From the NCBI GenBank assembly GCA_919902965.1, contig CAKKSJ010000260.1, positions 1-13,074 on the forward strand: a stretch of 13,074 nt of DNA, in the 5' to 3' direction. Positions 1 through 6,114 of this stretch are shown here, piece after piece (positions within the stretch are counted from its first letter, which is position 1; every line of letters begins with the position of its first letter). Source of the stretch: Burkholderiales bacterium (lineage in GTDB: Bacteria > Pseudomonadota > Gammaproteobacteria > Burkholderiales > SG8-39). A program made the translations under genes and the position numbers. Below the pieces are notes generated by a model that was given only the letters and a program-made list of their open reading frames with translations, did not search any database and was not told where the DNA came from.

Positions 1-1
1 C

Positions 2-355
2 ATCATGACCGGCATCGGTTTTTGCTTCGCCGCGGGACTTGGCGTGGTGCTTACGCTCGGCACGCTATCGGTGTTCCGCTGGATCGAAGGCAAGATGCCC
101 ACCGAGCTCTACGCCAACTTCACGGTGCGCTTCGCTCGGGAGGCCGTGATGCCAGAATCCACGCTGCGCGAGCTGGTCGCCCGGCACGGCTTTTCGGTCT
201 CCAACCTCAATTACCGGGTGGTCGGCGACGTCCGCCTCTTCGAGTACCGGACGGTGATGCGCACGCTCAAGGCCGACAACACGCGCTCGCTCTCGGAGAC
301 CCTGAACGGCGAGGCGGGAGTTCTCGAGTACCGCTTCGCCCCCACCAGCGACTGA
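2..355 (+). CDS. MgtC/SapB-family membrane protein, C-terminal part (5' end outside window)
   Basis: The frame is open to the left edge, so this is the 3' part of a longer gene; the ATG at position 5 is probably an internal Met. About 25 residues of small and hydrophobic amino acids (GIGFCFAAGLGVVLTLGTLSV) form the last transmembrane helix. A soluble domain of about 85 residues follows. It has the alternating layout of the cytoplasmic C-terminal domain of MgtC/SapB proteins: a strand, then 'STLRELVARHGFSVSNLNY', then strands ending 'GVLEYRFAPTSD'. The ending resembles a natural family C-terminus, so the stop looks genuine. MgtC-type proteins are inner-membrane proteins tied to magnesium limitation or acid and virulence stress in some species; the function here cannot be told. 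The family call rests on remembered motif patterns and is moderate. Confidence 0.6.
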   Translation: MMTGIGFCFAAGLGVVLTLGTLSVFRWIEGKMPTELYANFTVRFAREAVMPESTLRELVARHGFSVSNLNYRVVGDVRLFEYRTVMRTLKADNTRSLSETLNGEAGVLEYRFAPTSD

Positions 356-358
356 ACT

Positions 359-519
359 AGCGCGGCCACGATGCCCTGGTACAGCGCGGTGACGCCGTCG
401 TCGTTGAAGCGCGACCCGATGGTGCCGTACACCGGCATCGCCTCGGGCGACTGGCCGAGGCTCTGGCGGTTGCGCTGCACTTGTTTCCTCACGTCGCGCA
501 GCGCGTCGGGTCGTCCGAC
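359..519 (-). pseudogene. Remnant of an IcmF-like (fused isobutyryl-CoA mutase) gene, internal fragment
   Basis: On the minus strand one frame reads, in order, GRPDALRDVRKQVQRN, then SPEAMPVYGTIGSRFNDDGV, then TALYQGIVAAL. This closely resembles the stretch after the G-protein (MeaB-like) domain of fused isobutyryl-CoA mutases, where I recall the pattern 'GAEDALRDVRKQ..RN' followed by 'P.YGTI.S.FNDDGVT.LY'. About 53 codons are recognisable. Upstream the frame meets a TAA at 529-531 with no family sequence before it. Downstream it runs straight into the antisense of the preceding gene near 356. IcmF proteins exceed 1,000 residues, so this is an isolated internal scrap with no start, nucleotide-binding motifs or mutase domain. 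It cannot be functional as a mutase. It implies that a full icmF once lay here and was mostly deleted. Confidence 0.55.
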
Positions 520-590
520 CGCGGATGCTTACGCTACGTCATCGGCGAATTGGGACGCAGTGTGCTCGAACACTCGCGATTGCACGTTGC

Positions 591-995
591 TCAGGACCCG
601 CCCTGTCGCATTGCTCCTGAGTCCCGTGCCGAAATGACCGCCCACCAGAAGAGCAGCACCGACACCAGCACCACGACCGAGGACGCGCCCGCGACCGGGC
701 TCGCGCCCTTCATACCGGAGTAGACGAGCGCGACGGCGAGCAGCATCACCGGCACAGCCAGCTGGTATAGCCAGAAATGCCACGGGGCGAGCCTGCTCGC
801 CGCCGCGCCCGGGAAGGCGCGGTACAGGAGGCCCGTCAGCCCCATCGACGCCCAGCCGAGCAGGTTTATGTGCGCATGGACGGTGAAGAGCGCATGGTTG
901 CCGCTCGCGCCCATGTACACGCCGAAGCCGACACCGATCACGAAGTAGGTGATGGCGGCCAGGAACCAGCGCCGTGAAAGTTTCTCCGTGTTCAA
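591..995 (-). CDS. Small four-helix membrane protein related to heme-copper oxidase subunit I
   Basis: The protein has 134 residues with four hydrophobic helices at roughly 10-29, 43-61, 71-93 and 102-121. Between helices 1 and 2 lies 'NHALFTVHAHINLLGWASMG' (His34, His40, His42). HAH-N-LGW segments of this type occur in cbb3/NorB-like oxidase subunits and in short orphan proteins annotated as cytochrome c oxidase-like. Full oxidase subunits are more than three times longer and bind three metals through six histidines, so this cannot be a complete oxidase. A role in heme binding or in sensing oxygen or NO is only a guess. I chose the TTG start because GGAGG sits five bases upstream of it; an in-frame GTG at 1007 would add four residues but has no ribosome binding site. 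The gene follows the cupin by 39 bp on the same strand and is probably cotranscribed with it. Confidence 0.65.
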   Translation of the reverse strand: MNTEKLSRRWFLAAITYFVIGVGFGVYMGASGNHALFTVHAHINLLGWASMGLTGLLYRAFPGAAASRLAPWHFWLYQLAVPVMLLAVALVYSGMKGASPVAGASSVVVLVSVLLFWWAVISARDSGAMRQGGS

Positions 996-1034
996 TTGAT
1001 CCTCCACTTGGTGATCTGGTTGCTCGGACCTAAC

Positions 1035-1478
1035 CTATATGGCCACGTTGACGCCGTGCTCCCGCAGGATACCCACGACCCGCGGGACATCGGGTGTGCC
1101 GGGCGACACCTGCTTCGCCACGCTCGCGAACATCTGCGCGGCACGGCTTCCCGGCCCGGTAATCTCCAGCATCCTGCCCCCGCCCGCACCGAACCGGAAG
1201 GCATGCAGCGTTCCGGCAGGCACGTGAACCAGGGTACCCGGCAGCCCGATGGCGGTGCGATCGCCGACTTGGCATTCGACCTTGCCTTCGAGCACGAAAA
1301 ACGATTCGTCCCAGGCATGGCTGTGCGGCGGCGGCCCTGCACCTTCCTCGCCCCGCTGCAGGGTGATGCCGTAGCCGTGCGCGGGGTCGTTCTCGGCGAG
1401 CACGGTGACTTTCACGCCGATTACGTCCAAAGCAGGGGCGTAGTTCTCGGGGGCAAGAATCAGGGGATCGGTGTTCAC
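1035..1478 (-). CDS. Single-domain cupin protein
   Basis: This 147-residue protein has the two cupin motifs. Motif 1 is 'PPPHSHAWDESFFVLEGKVE', with His and Glu ligands in the H-x-H...E pattern. Motif 2 is 'GTLVHVPAGTLHAFRFG', giving the last His. These residues would bind one divalent metal in a beta-barrel like those of small quercetin-dioxygenase-like cupins. The substrate cannot be read from the sequence. The C-terminal 35 residues form a helical tail common in this size class. The GTG start was chosen because GGAGGAG lies six bases upstream; the frame stays open to an ATG at 1586, but that extension has no cupin-like sequence and would cover the promoter region. The gene is divergent from a LysR regulator that probably controls it, and it heads a likely two-gene unit with the oxidase-like protein. 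Confidence 0.8.
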   Translation of the reverse strand: MNTDPLILAPENYAPALDVIGVKVTVLAENDPAHGYGITLQRGEEGAGPPPHSHAWDESFFVLEGKVECQVGDRTAIGLPGTLVHVPAGTLHAFRFGAGGGRMLEITGPGSRAAQMFASVAKQVSPGTPDVPRVVGILREHGVNVAI

Positions 1479-1530
1479 GGTTCTCCTCCGGAGGCTGCCG
1501 CCCTGGAAGCATTCCGGAGCGGATGGAGGC

Positions 1531-1559
1531 ATTACATCCGTTGCTGAAGAGGAAATAAA
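1531..1559 (-). promoter_or_regulatory. Candidate sigma-70 promoter of the cupin gene
   Basis: On the minus strand TGTAAT (1536-1531) matches the -10 consensus at five of six positions. It is preceded, after 17 bp, by a weak -35 element, TTTATT (1559-1554). The predicted start near 1524 leaves a leader of about 46 nt carrying the GGAGGAG ribosome site. A poor -35 with a good -10 is typical of promoters that need an activator, and the LysR-type palindrome at 1578-1600 is centred about 65 bp upstream. Confidence 0.4.
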
Positions 1560-1569
1560 CCTCCATAAT
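1541..1569 (+). promoter_or_regulatory. Candidate sigma-70 promoter of the lysR gene
   Basis: TTGCTG (1541-1546) and CATAAT (1564-1569, five of six matches to TATAAT) are separated by exactly 17 bp and would start transcription near 1576. The leader would then be about 25 nt and would contain the LysR-type palindrome, so the bound regulator could block its own transcription. This promoter overlaps the candidate cupin promoter on the other strand. Confidence 0.4.
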
Positions 1570-1577
1570 TGCAATAG

Positions 1578-1600
1578 ATTGTTCATTTTTGATCAACAAT
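1578..1600. promoter_or_regulatory. LysR-type operator box (ATTGTT-N11-AACAAT)
   Basis: Perfect 6-bp inverted arms, ATTGTT (1578-1583) and AACAAT (1595-1600), are separated by 11 bp and so give the exact T-N11-A spacing of LysR-family recognition boxes. The box lies between the candidate lysR promoter and the lysR start at 1602. Its centre is about 65 bp upstream of the predicted cupin start, where LysR regulators usually contact DNA. A small palindrome, ATTGCAAT (1568-1575), lies next to it and could be part of the activation half-site. Confidence 0.5.
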
Positions 1601-1601
1601 A

Positions 1602-2561
1602 GTGGCAAGTGACACCCTGGCCGGGATGCGTGTGTTCACCGCCGTCGTCGAGGCGGGCAGTTTCGCGCGCGCCGCCGACGCTCTCGACCTCTCGCGCGGC
1701 ATGGCCACGCGCCACGTCGCGAAGCTCGAGGCGCGCCTGGGTGTGCGGCTGCTCAATCGCACGACGCGTAAGCTCTCCCTCACCGAGGCGGGAAGCGACT
1801 ATTACCAGCGGGCCACCCAGATCCTTGCGCTCGTCGACGAGGCCGAAAGCTCCATGACCAGCAGCGCGGCGACGCCGCGCGGCACGCTACGCGTGGCAAC
1901 CTCCGCCGGCTTCGGCGTCGGCCACCTTGACCGCGCCATCGGCAGGTACCTGCAGCGCTACCCGGAAGTCACCGTGGACGTGGCGCTGGCCGAGCGCAAC
2001 GTGGACCTCGTCGAAGAGGGCTTCGACCTCGCGGTGCGCGTCGCGGCACAGGGCGATCCCGGCTACGTTGCGCGGCGTCTTTCCAGGGTGCGCACCGTTC
2101 CCTGCGCTTCCCCTGCCTATCTGGAGCGGCGCGGTACGCCGCAGGCACCCGAGGACCTCATTGCGCACAACTGTCTGACCTACATGCACCGCAACTGGAA
2201 GGACGAGTGGCGTTTCTCGCGTGGCGGCGTGGAGCGCAAGGTGCGCATTGCCGGGAACCTGCGCGGAAACAACGGCAGCATGATGGTGAACGCGGCGATC
2301 GACGGTCTCGGCGTGATCGTGGAACCCGATTTCCTGGTCGGCGAGGCGCTGCGCCAGCGGCGGCTGGTGCGCATCCTCCCTGACTGGGAGAGCACCGAGC
2401 TCAGCCTGTACGCCGTCTACCCCAACCGCAAGTTCCTGCCGCCCAAGGTGAAGAGCTTCGTCGACTTCCTCGTGGAGTACTTCGAGCCGGTGCCCTACTG
2501 GCACAGCCACGTGCAACCTGTTCGGGATGCATTCGAGGAAACAGGCCAGGGAGGACCGTGA
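1602..2561 (+). CDS. LysR-family transcriptional regulator
   Basis: The protein has 319 residues, a normal length for the family. An N-terminal winged helix-turn-helix spans about residues 6-65, with 'FTAVVEAGSFARAADAL', 'LSRGMATRHVAKLEARLG' and 'LLNRTTRKLSLTEAG' in the expected order. A linker helix follows. An effector-binding domain of two Rossmann-like halves covers about 92-295, starting 'GTLRVATSAGFG' and including 'DGLGVIVEPDFLVGEAL'. It most resembles the CrgA/PA3398-type group of LysR proteins. The GTG start is the first possible one after an in-frame stop at 1590 and gives the usual short run before the first helix, although no clear ribosome site precedes it; an ATG at 1626 would trim the domain. 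The gene is divergent from the cupin with a 123-bp gap carrying an operator-like palindrome, which points to autoregulation and control of the cupin unit. The effector is unknown. Confidence 0.88.
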   Translation: MASDTLAGMRVFTAVVEAGSFARAADALDLSRGMATRHVAKLEARLGVRLLNRTTRKLSLTEAGSDYYQRATQILALVDEAESSMTSSAATPRGTLRVATSAGFGVGHLDRAIGRYLQRYPEVTVDVALAERNVDLVEEGFDLAVRVAAQGDPGYVARRLSRVRTVPCASPAYLERRGTPQAPEDLIAHNCLTYMHRNWKDEWRFSRGGVERKVRIAGNLRGNNGSMMVNAAIDGLGVIVEPDFLVGEALRQRRLVRILPDWESTELSLYAVYPNRKFLPPKVKSFVDFLVEYFEPVPYWHSHVQPVRDAFEETGQGGP

Positions 2562-2761
2562 AGGCGCGGGAGGTCCGGGTCGACGACCGTGTGCGCCGGC
2601 GTGGCGCGCAACACTGCTTTGCGCTCCAGTCCCATCTGGACGGAAACGCGCGAACCACGATCGCGGGGCATCGCGACTTGGCAAGTGCCGAGAAAAGCGA
2701 ACCCAAGTCAACGACCGGCACAGCAAGGGCGTTGAGGAAGAGATGTTCAGTCGCGCAAGTA

Positions 2762-2785
2762 GGGATCGATGAATCCGATCGACCC
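2762..2785. repeat. Bulged hairpin in the lysR/guaA convergent gap
   Basis: The convergent gap 2562-2817 holds no gene I can support. Its clearest structure is a hairpin 33 bp past the guaA stop: GGG (2762-2764) plus TCGAT (2766-2770) pairs with ATCGA plus CCC (2778-2785), giving eight base pairs with one bulged A and a seven-base loop. There is no T-run on either side, so a role as terminator is uncertain. A second, weaker inverted repeat, GACTTGG/CCAAGTC, occurs at 2675-2681 and 2703-2709. Confidence 0.3.
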
Positions 2786-2817
2786 AGCGAGCGTGCGTCA
2801 AGCCGAGAAAGCGCCCC

Positions 2818-4398
2818 CTACTCCCACTCTATGGTCGCCGGCGGTTTGCCGCAAATGTCATAAACCACACGATTGATGCCGCGCACTTCGTTGATGATGC
2901 GGTTCGACACCTTGCCGAGCAATTCGTGCGGCAGGTGCGCCCAGTGCGCGGTCATGAAATCCTGCGTCTGCACTGCGCGCAGCGCCACCACGTACTCGTA
3001 AGTGCGGCCGTCGCCCATCACGCCCACGGCCTTCACCGGCAGGAATACGGCGAAAGCCTGGGAGGTCTTGTCGTACCAGCTCTGACCGTCGGCAGCGCGC
3101 GCGGCGCGCAGCTCCTCGATGAATATGGCGTCGGCGCGGCGCAGCAGATCGGCGTATTCGTGTTTCACCTCACCGAGGATGCGTACGCCCAGCCCTGGCC
3201 CCGGGAAGGGATGGCGGTAGACCATGTCGTGTGGCAGACCGAGCGCCACGCCCAGTTCGCGCACTTCGTCCTTGAACAGTTCGCGCAGCGGCTCGAGCAG
3301 CTTGAGGTGCAGGGTGTCGGGCAGGCCGCCGACGTTATGGTGTGACTTGATATTGGTCGCCTTTTTGTTCTTCGCCCCGGCAGACTCGATTACATCGGGG
3401 TAGATGGTGCCCTGCGCCAGCCATTTGGCATTCTTGATTTTGCCGGCCTCGCGCTGAAACACTTCGACGAATTCGCGGCCGATGATTTTGCGCTTTTGCT
3501 CCGGATCGGCGACGCCGGCGAGCTTCGCCATAAAAGTTGCGCTGTCGTCGATATGGATCACTTTGACGCCGAGGCTGCGGGCAAAGGTTGCCATCACCTG
3601 CTCGGCCTCATTCAGGCGCAGCAGCCCGTGATCGACGAACACGCAGGTGAGCTGTTTACCGATGGCGCGGTGGATCAGCGCGGCGGCAACGGATGAATCG
3701 ACTCCGCCCGAAAGGCCGAGGATGACTTCGTCGCTTCCCACCTGTTCGCGTATGCGGGTGATCGCCTCGGACACATAGTCGGGCATGTTCCAGTCGCCGG
3801 CGCAGCCGCAGATGTCGTTGACGAAACGCTTGAGAATTGCGCTTCCCTGCAGGGTGTGCGTGACCTCGGGATGAAATTGCACCGCATAGAAACCACGCGC
3901 CTCGTCGGCCATGGCCGCGATCGGGCAGGATTCGGTGGAAGCCATGAGCTTGAACCCGGCAGGCATCTGGGTGACCTTGTCGCCATGGCTCATCCACACC
4001 TTGAGCATGCCGTGGCCCTCGGGCGTGCGAAAATCCTCGATGCCCTCGAACAGGCGCGTATGTCCGCGCGCGCGGACTTCCGCATAGCCGAACTCGCGCA
4101 GCTTGCCCGCCTCGACCTTGCCGCCCAGCTGACCCGCCATGGTCTGCATGCCGTAACAGATGCCCAGCACCGGTACGCCCAGCTCGAATACGGCCTGGGG
4201 GGCGCGCGCCGTACCGTCTTCGGTCACGGACAGGTGGCTGCCGGAAAGGATTACGCCTTTGGCGTCAAAGTCGCGCACGAACTGCCCGCTGACATCGTAG
4301 GGATGTATCTCGCAATACACCTTTGCTTCGCGCACGCGCCTTGCGATCAATTGCGTGTACTGGGCGCCGAAATCGAGGATCAGGATTTTCTGATGCAT
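2818..4398 (-). CDS. guaA: GMP synthase (glutamine-hydrolysing)
   Basis: GuaA converts XMP to GMP with ATP and glutamine, the last step of guanine nucleotide synthesis in the cytoplasm. The 526-residue length matches full-length GuaA. The class I amidotransferase domain covers about 1-200 with a complete triad: Cys81 in 'GICYGMQ', and His176 and Glu178 in 'QFHPEVT'. The ATP pyrophosphatase domain follows with the P-loop-like 'GLSGGVDSS' (228-236). The C-terminal dimerisation domain ends in the canonical 'GKPPATIEWE'. Residues 52-55 read SGSH where E. coli has SGGP, a variant I associate with betaproteobacterial GuaA. The start is the ATG of MHQKILILDFG; its ribosome site is weak. The gene lies 90 bp downstream of guaB on the same strand, and no promoter is obvious in that gap, so it is probably transcribed from the guaB promoter. 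Confidence 0.97.
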   Translation of the reverse strand: MHQKILILDFGAQYTQLIARRVREAKVYCEIHPYDVSGQFVRDFDAKGVILSGSHLSVTEDGTARAPQAVFELGVPVLGICYGMQTMAGQLGGKVEAGKLREFGYAEVRARGHTRLFEGIEDFRTPEGHGMLKVWMSHGDKVTQMPAGFKLMASTESCPIAAMADEARGFYAVQFHPEVTHTLQGSAILKRFVNDICGCAGDWNMPDYVSEAITRIREQVGSDEVILGLSGGVDSSVAAALIHRAIGKQLTCVFVDHGLLRLNEAEQVMATFARSLGVKVIHIDDSATFMAKLAGVADPEQKRKIIGREFVEVFQREAGKIKNAKWLAQGTIYPDVIESAGAKNKKATNIKSHHNVGGLPDTLHLKLLEPLRELFKDEVRELGVALGLPHDMVYRHPFPGPGLGVRILGEVKHEYADLLRRADAIFIEELRAARAADGQSWYDKTSQAFAVFLPVKAVGVMGDGRTYEYVVALRAVQTQDFMTAHWAHLPHELLGKVSNRIINEVRGINRVVYDICGKPPATIEWE

Positions 4399-4422
4399 GT
4401 TCTGACTTTCAACAATGGAAAG

Positions 4423-4484
4423 GCCGGTCGTGCCGGATACGGCGCGATCGGCCCTGAGTCACAGGGTCGGGTGGCAAGACCGGC
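4423..4484 (-). repeat. Long imperfect hairpin in the guaB-guaA intercistronic gap
   Basis: In the transcript direction GCCGGTCTTGCC (4484-4473) can pair with GGCACGACCGGC (4434-4423) at 11 of 12 positions. The intervening 38 bases contain a nested hairpin, CCCTG-TGACT-CAGGG (4466-4452). Together they could fold most of the 90-nt gap between the guaB stop and the guaA start into a branched structure. Only a short CCTTTCC follows the outer arm, so it is not a classical terminator. Partial attenuation, mRNA stabilisation or processing between the cistrons are all possible; none is shown by the sequence. Confidence 0.5.
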
Positions 4485-4488
4485 AAGC

Positions 4489-5949
4489 TCACTCGACTTG
4501 GTAATTGGGGGCTTCTTTGACGATCTGCACGTCGTGCACATGTGATTCGCGCATGCCTGCCGAGGTGATCTCGACAAAGTCCGTCCTGGTGCGCATGTCC
4601 TCGATGCTGGCGCAGCCGCAGTAGCCCATGCTGGCGCGCAATCCGCCCACCATCTGGTAGATGATGCTGACCACGCTGCCCTTGTAGGGCACGCGGCCTT
4701 CTATGCCCTCCGGAACCAGCTTGTCGGCGTTGTTGAGCGGGTCCTGGAAATAGCGATCGGCGGCCCCGTCCTGCATCGCGCTCAAGGAGCCCATGCCGCG
4801 ATACAGCTTGTACGAGCGGCCCTGATAGAGGATGGTCTCGCCCGGCGCCTCTTCGGTGCCGGCAAACATGCTGCCCATCATCACCGCATTCGCGCCGGCA
4901 GCCACGGCTTTGGCCACATCACCGGAGTAGCGAATGCCGCCGTCGGCAATGAACGGCACGCCGGTGCCCTTGAGGCTCGCGTATACGTTCTGGATCGCGG
5001 AGATCTGCGGCACGCCTACGCCGGCGATGACGCGCGTGGTGCAGATGGAGCCCGGGCCGATACCCACCTTGATGCCGTCTGCCCCATGGTCGACCAGGGC
5101 TTTGGCACCCGCTGCCGTGGCAATGTTGCCGCCGATGACTTCCACGTCGGGGAAATTCTTCTTGACCCATTGCACCCGGTCGAGCACGCCTTGCGCGTGA
5201 CCGTGTGCAGTATCCACCACGATCACGTCTACACCCGCCTCCACCAGATGTTCGACGCGCTCCTCCGTGCCTTCGCCCACGCCTATTGCGGCACCGACCC
5301 ACAGTTTGCCCTGCTCATCCTTGCTCGCGAGCGGATGCTCGGTCGCCTTGAGTATGTCTTTCACCGTCACCAGCCCGCGCAAGGCAAAGTTTTTATTGAC
5401 CACCAGAACGCGCTCCAGGCGGTGCTTGTGCAGCAAAGCGCGCGCTTCCTCTGGGCTTGCGCCCTCTTTCACATAGATCAGACGTTCGCGCGGGGTCATG
5501 ATGGCACTTACCGGGGCGTCCAGATTGGTCTCGAAGCGGTAGTCGCGGTTGGTGACCATCCCCACGACTTTGCCCTTGTCGACCACGGGAAAACCTGACA
5601 CCCGGTACTGCTGAGTCAGCCCGAGCAATTCGCGCACCGTGATATCGGGCGACACGGTCATCGGATCGCGCAGCACCCCTGACTCGTAGCGCTTGACCTT
5701 GAGCACTTCGGCGGCCTGTGCCTTGGGGCTAAGGTTCTTGTGCACGATGCCGATGCCGCCTTCCTGTGCAATGGCGATGGCCAGTCTCGATTCGGTCACC
5801 GTGTCCATCGCCGCCGATACCAGCGGAATATTGAGCTTGATCTTGCGCGTCAGGCTGGTCTTGAGGGAAACATCGCGCGGAAGAACGACCGAATGGGCGG
5901 GGACGAGCAGGACATCATCGAAGGTCAGCGCTTTCTGAATGACGCGCAT
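4489..5949 (-). CDS. guaB: Inosine-5'-monophosphate dehydrogenase
   Basis: GuaB oxidises IMP to XMP with NAD+, the committed step to GMP. The protein has 486 residues (E. coli: 488). The TIM-barrel catalytic domain begins 'ALTFDDVLLVPAHS' and is interrupted by two CBS domains at about 95-145 and 153-205. The catalytic loop 'GPGSICTTR' carries Cys303; 'DGGIRYSGD' binds the phosphate and 'MGSLSAMQDG' leads to the mobile flap. The C-terminus retains 'YCGC'. The ATG was chosen because GGAG lies eight bases upstream and MRVIQKALTFDD is the family N-terminus. The frame continues open for another 200 codons upstream, but that stretch is antisense to the neighbouring DUF4124 gene and is not coding. 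The gene heads a guaB-guaA unit behind a strong promoter. Confidence 0.97.
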   Translation of the reverse strand: MRVIQKALTFDDVLLVPAHSVVLPRDVSLKTSLTRKIKLNIPLVSAAMDTVTESRLAIAIAQEGGIGIVHKNLSPKAQAAEVLKVKRYESGVLRDPMTVSPDITVRELLGLTQQYRVSGFPVVDKGKVVGMVTNRDYRFETNLDAPVSAIMTPRERLIYVKEGASPEEARALLHKHRLERVLVVNKNFALRGLVTVKDILKATEHPLASKDEQGKLWVGAAIGVGEGTEERVEHLVEAGVDVIVVDTAHGHAQGVLDRVQWVKKNFPDVEVIGGNIATAAGAKALVDHGADGIKVGIGPGSICTTRVIAGVGVPQISAIQNVYASLKGTGVPFIADGGIRYSGDVAKAVAAGANAVMMGSMFAGTEEAPGETILYQGRSYKLYRGMGSLSAMQDGAADRYFQDPLNNADKLVPEGIEGRVPYKGSVVSIIYQMVGGLRASMGYCGCASIEDMRTRTDFVEITSAGMRESHVHDVQIVKEAPNYQVE

Positions 5950-5959
5950 AAGCAAAACT

Positions 5960-5994
5960 CCTGTCCGCAAAGCCGCATTATACGCGCCTGTCCG
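5960..5994. repeat. Direct repeat CCTGTCCG flanking the guaB -10 element
   Basis: Two identical 8-bp copies lie at 5960-5967 and 5987-5994, 27 bp apart start to start. One sits in the promoter spacer next to the -10 and the other in the leader, overlapping the ribosome site. They could be paired regulator half-sites for guaB, or coincidence; no known purine-repressor site is recognisable. Confidence 0.25.
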
Positions 5995-6004
5995 AGACGG
6001 GCAA
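5977..6004 (-). promoter_or_regulatory. Sigma-70 promoter of guaB-guaA
   Basis: On the minus strand a perfect TATAAT (5982-5977) is preceded by TTGCCC (6004-5999) with a 16-bp spacer. Transcription would start near 5970, giving a leader of about 20 nt that carries the GGAG ribosome site before the guaB ATG. This is the best promoter match in the window and fits a highly expressed housekeeping unit. Confidence 0.65.
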
Positions 6005-6051
6005 ATACACAAGACCTGAAACCGGATCCCTGCCTGGTGCGTTAAGGGTAT

Positions 6052-6082
6052 TTGACGCGGCTGCGGAAAGCCGCTATTTTTT
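6052..6082 (+). promoter_or_regulatory. Promoter candidate with a palindromic spacer upstream of the DUF4124 gene
   Basis: TTGACG (6052-6057; five of six matches to the -35) and TATTTT (6075-6080; a weaker -10) are separated by exactly 17 bp. The spacer holds a hairpin, GCGGCT-GCGGAA-AGCCGC (6057-6074), whose 5' G is shared with the -35. Because the hairpin is followed by TATTTTTT, the same bases also look like an intrinsic terminator for plus-strand transcription. No plus-strand gene ends nearby to need one, so the promoter reading is preferred, with the palindrome as a possible operator. A second palindrome, TTTGGCCAAA, lies at 6089-6098, just past the predicted start. Confidence 0.45.
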
Positions 6083-6114
6083 GCCTGGTTTGGCCAAATG
6101 GGAGGTTTGAGCGC

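Noticed and set aside
529..590. Possible further coding remnant (reads SNVQSRVFEHTASQFADDVA on the minus strand)
   Set aside because: Natural-looking but too short, in the frame of the IcmF remnant yet separated from it by a stop, and not recognisable as any family.
996..1547. 183-codon plus-strand frame opposite the cupin gene
   Set aside because: A low-complexity shadow rich in Arg, Gly and His with no start site; the minus-strand cupin has both metal-binding motifs.
1887..2801. 304-codon minus-strand frame opposite lysR
   Set aside because: Antisense shadow of a high-GC gene; lysR has complete family domains and its own start context.
3856..4545. 229-codon plus-strand frame over the guaA 5' end and the intercistronic gap
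   Set aside because: Composition is that of an antisense shadow (rich in His, Arg and Ala) and there is no ribosome site; guaA is unambiguous.
6057..6082. Intrinsic terminator for plus-strand transcription
   Set aside because: Hairpin plus T-run fits, but no plus-strand gene ends upstream and the bases form a 17-bp-spaced promoter; kept as a promoter with this alternative noted.
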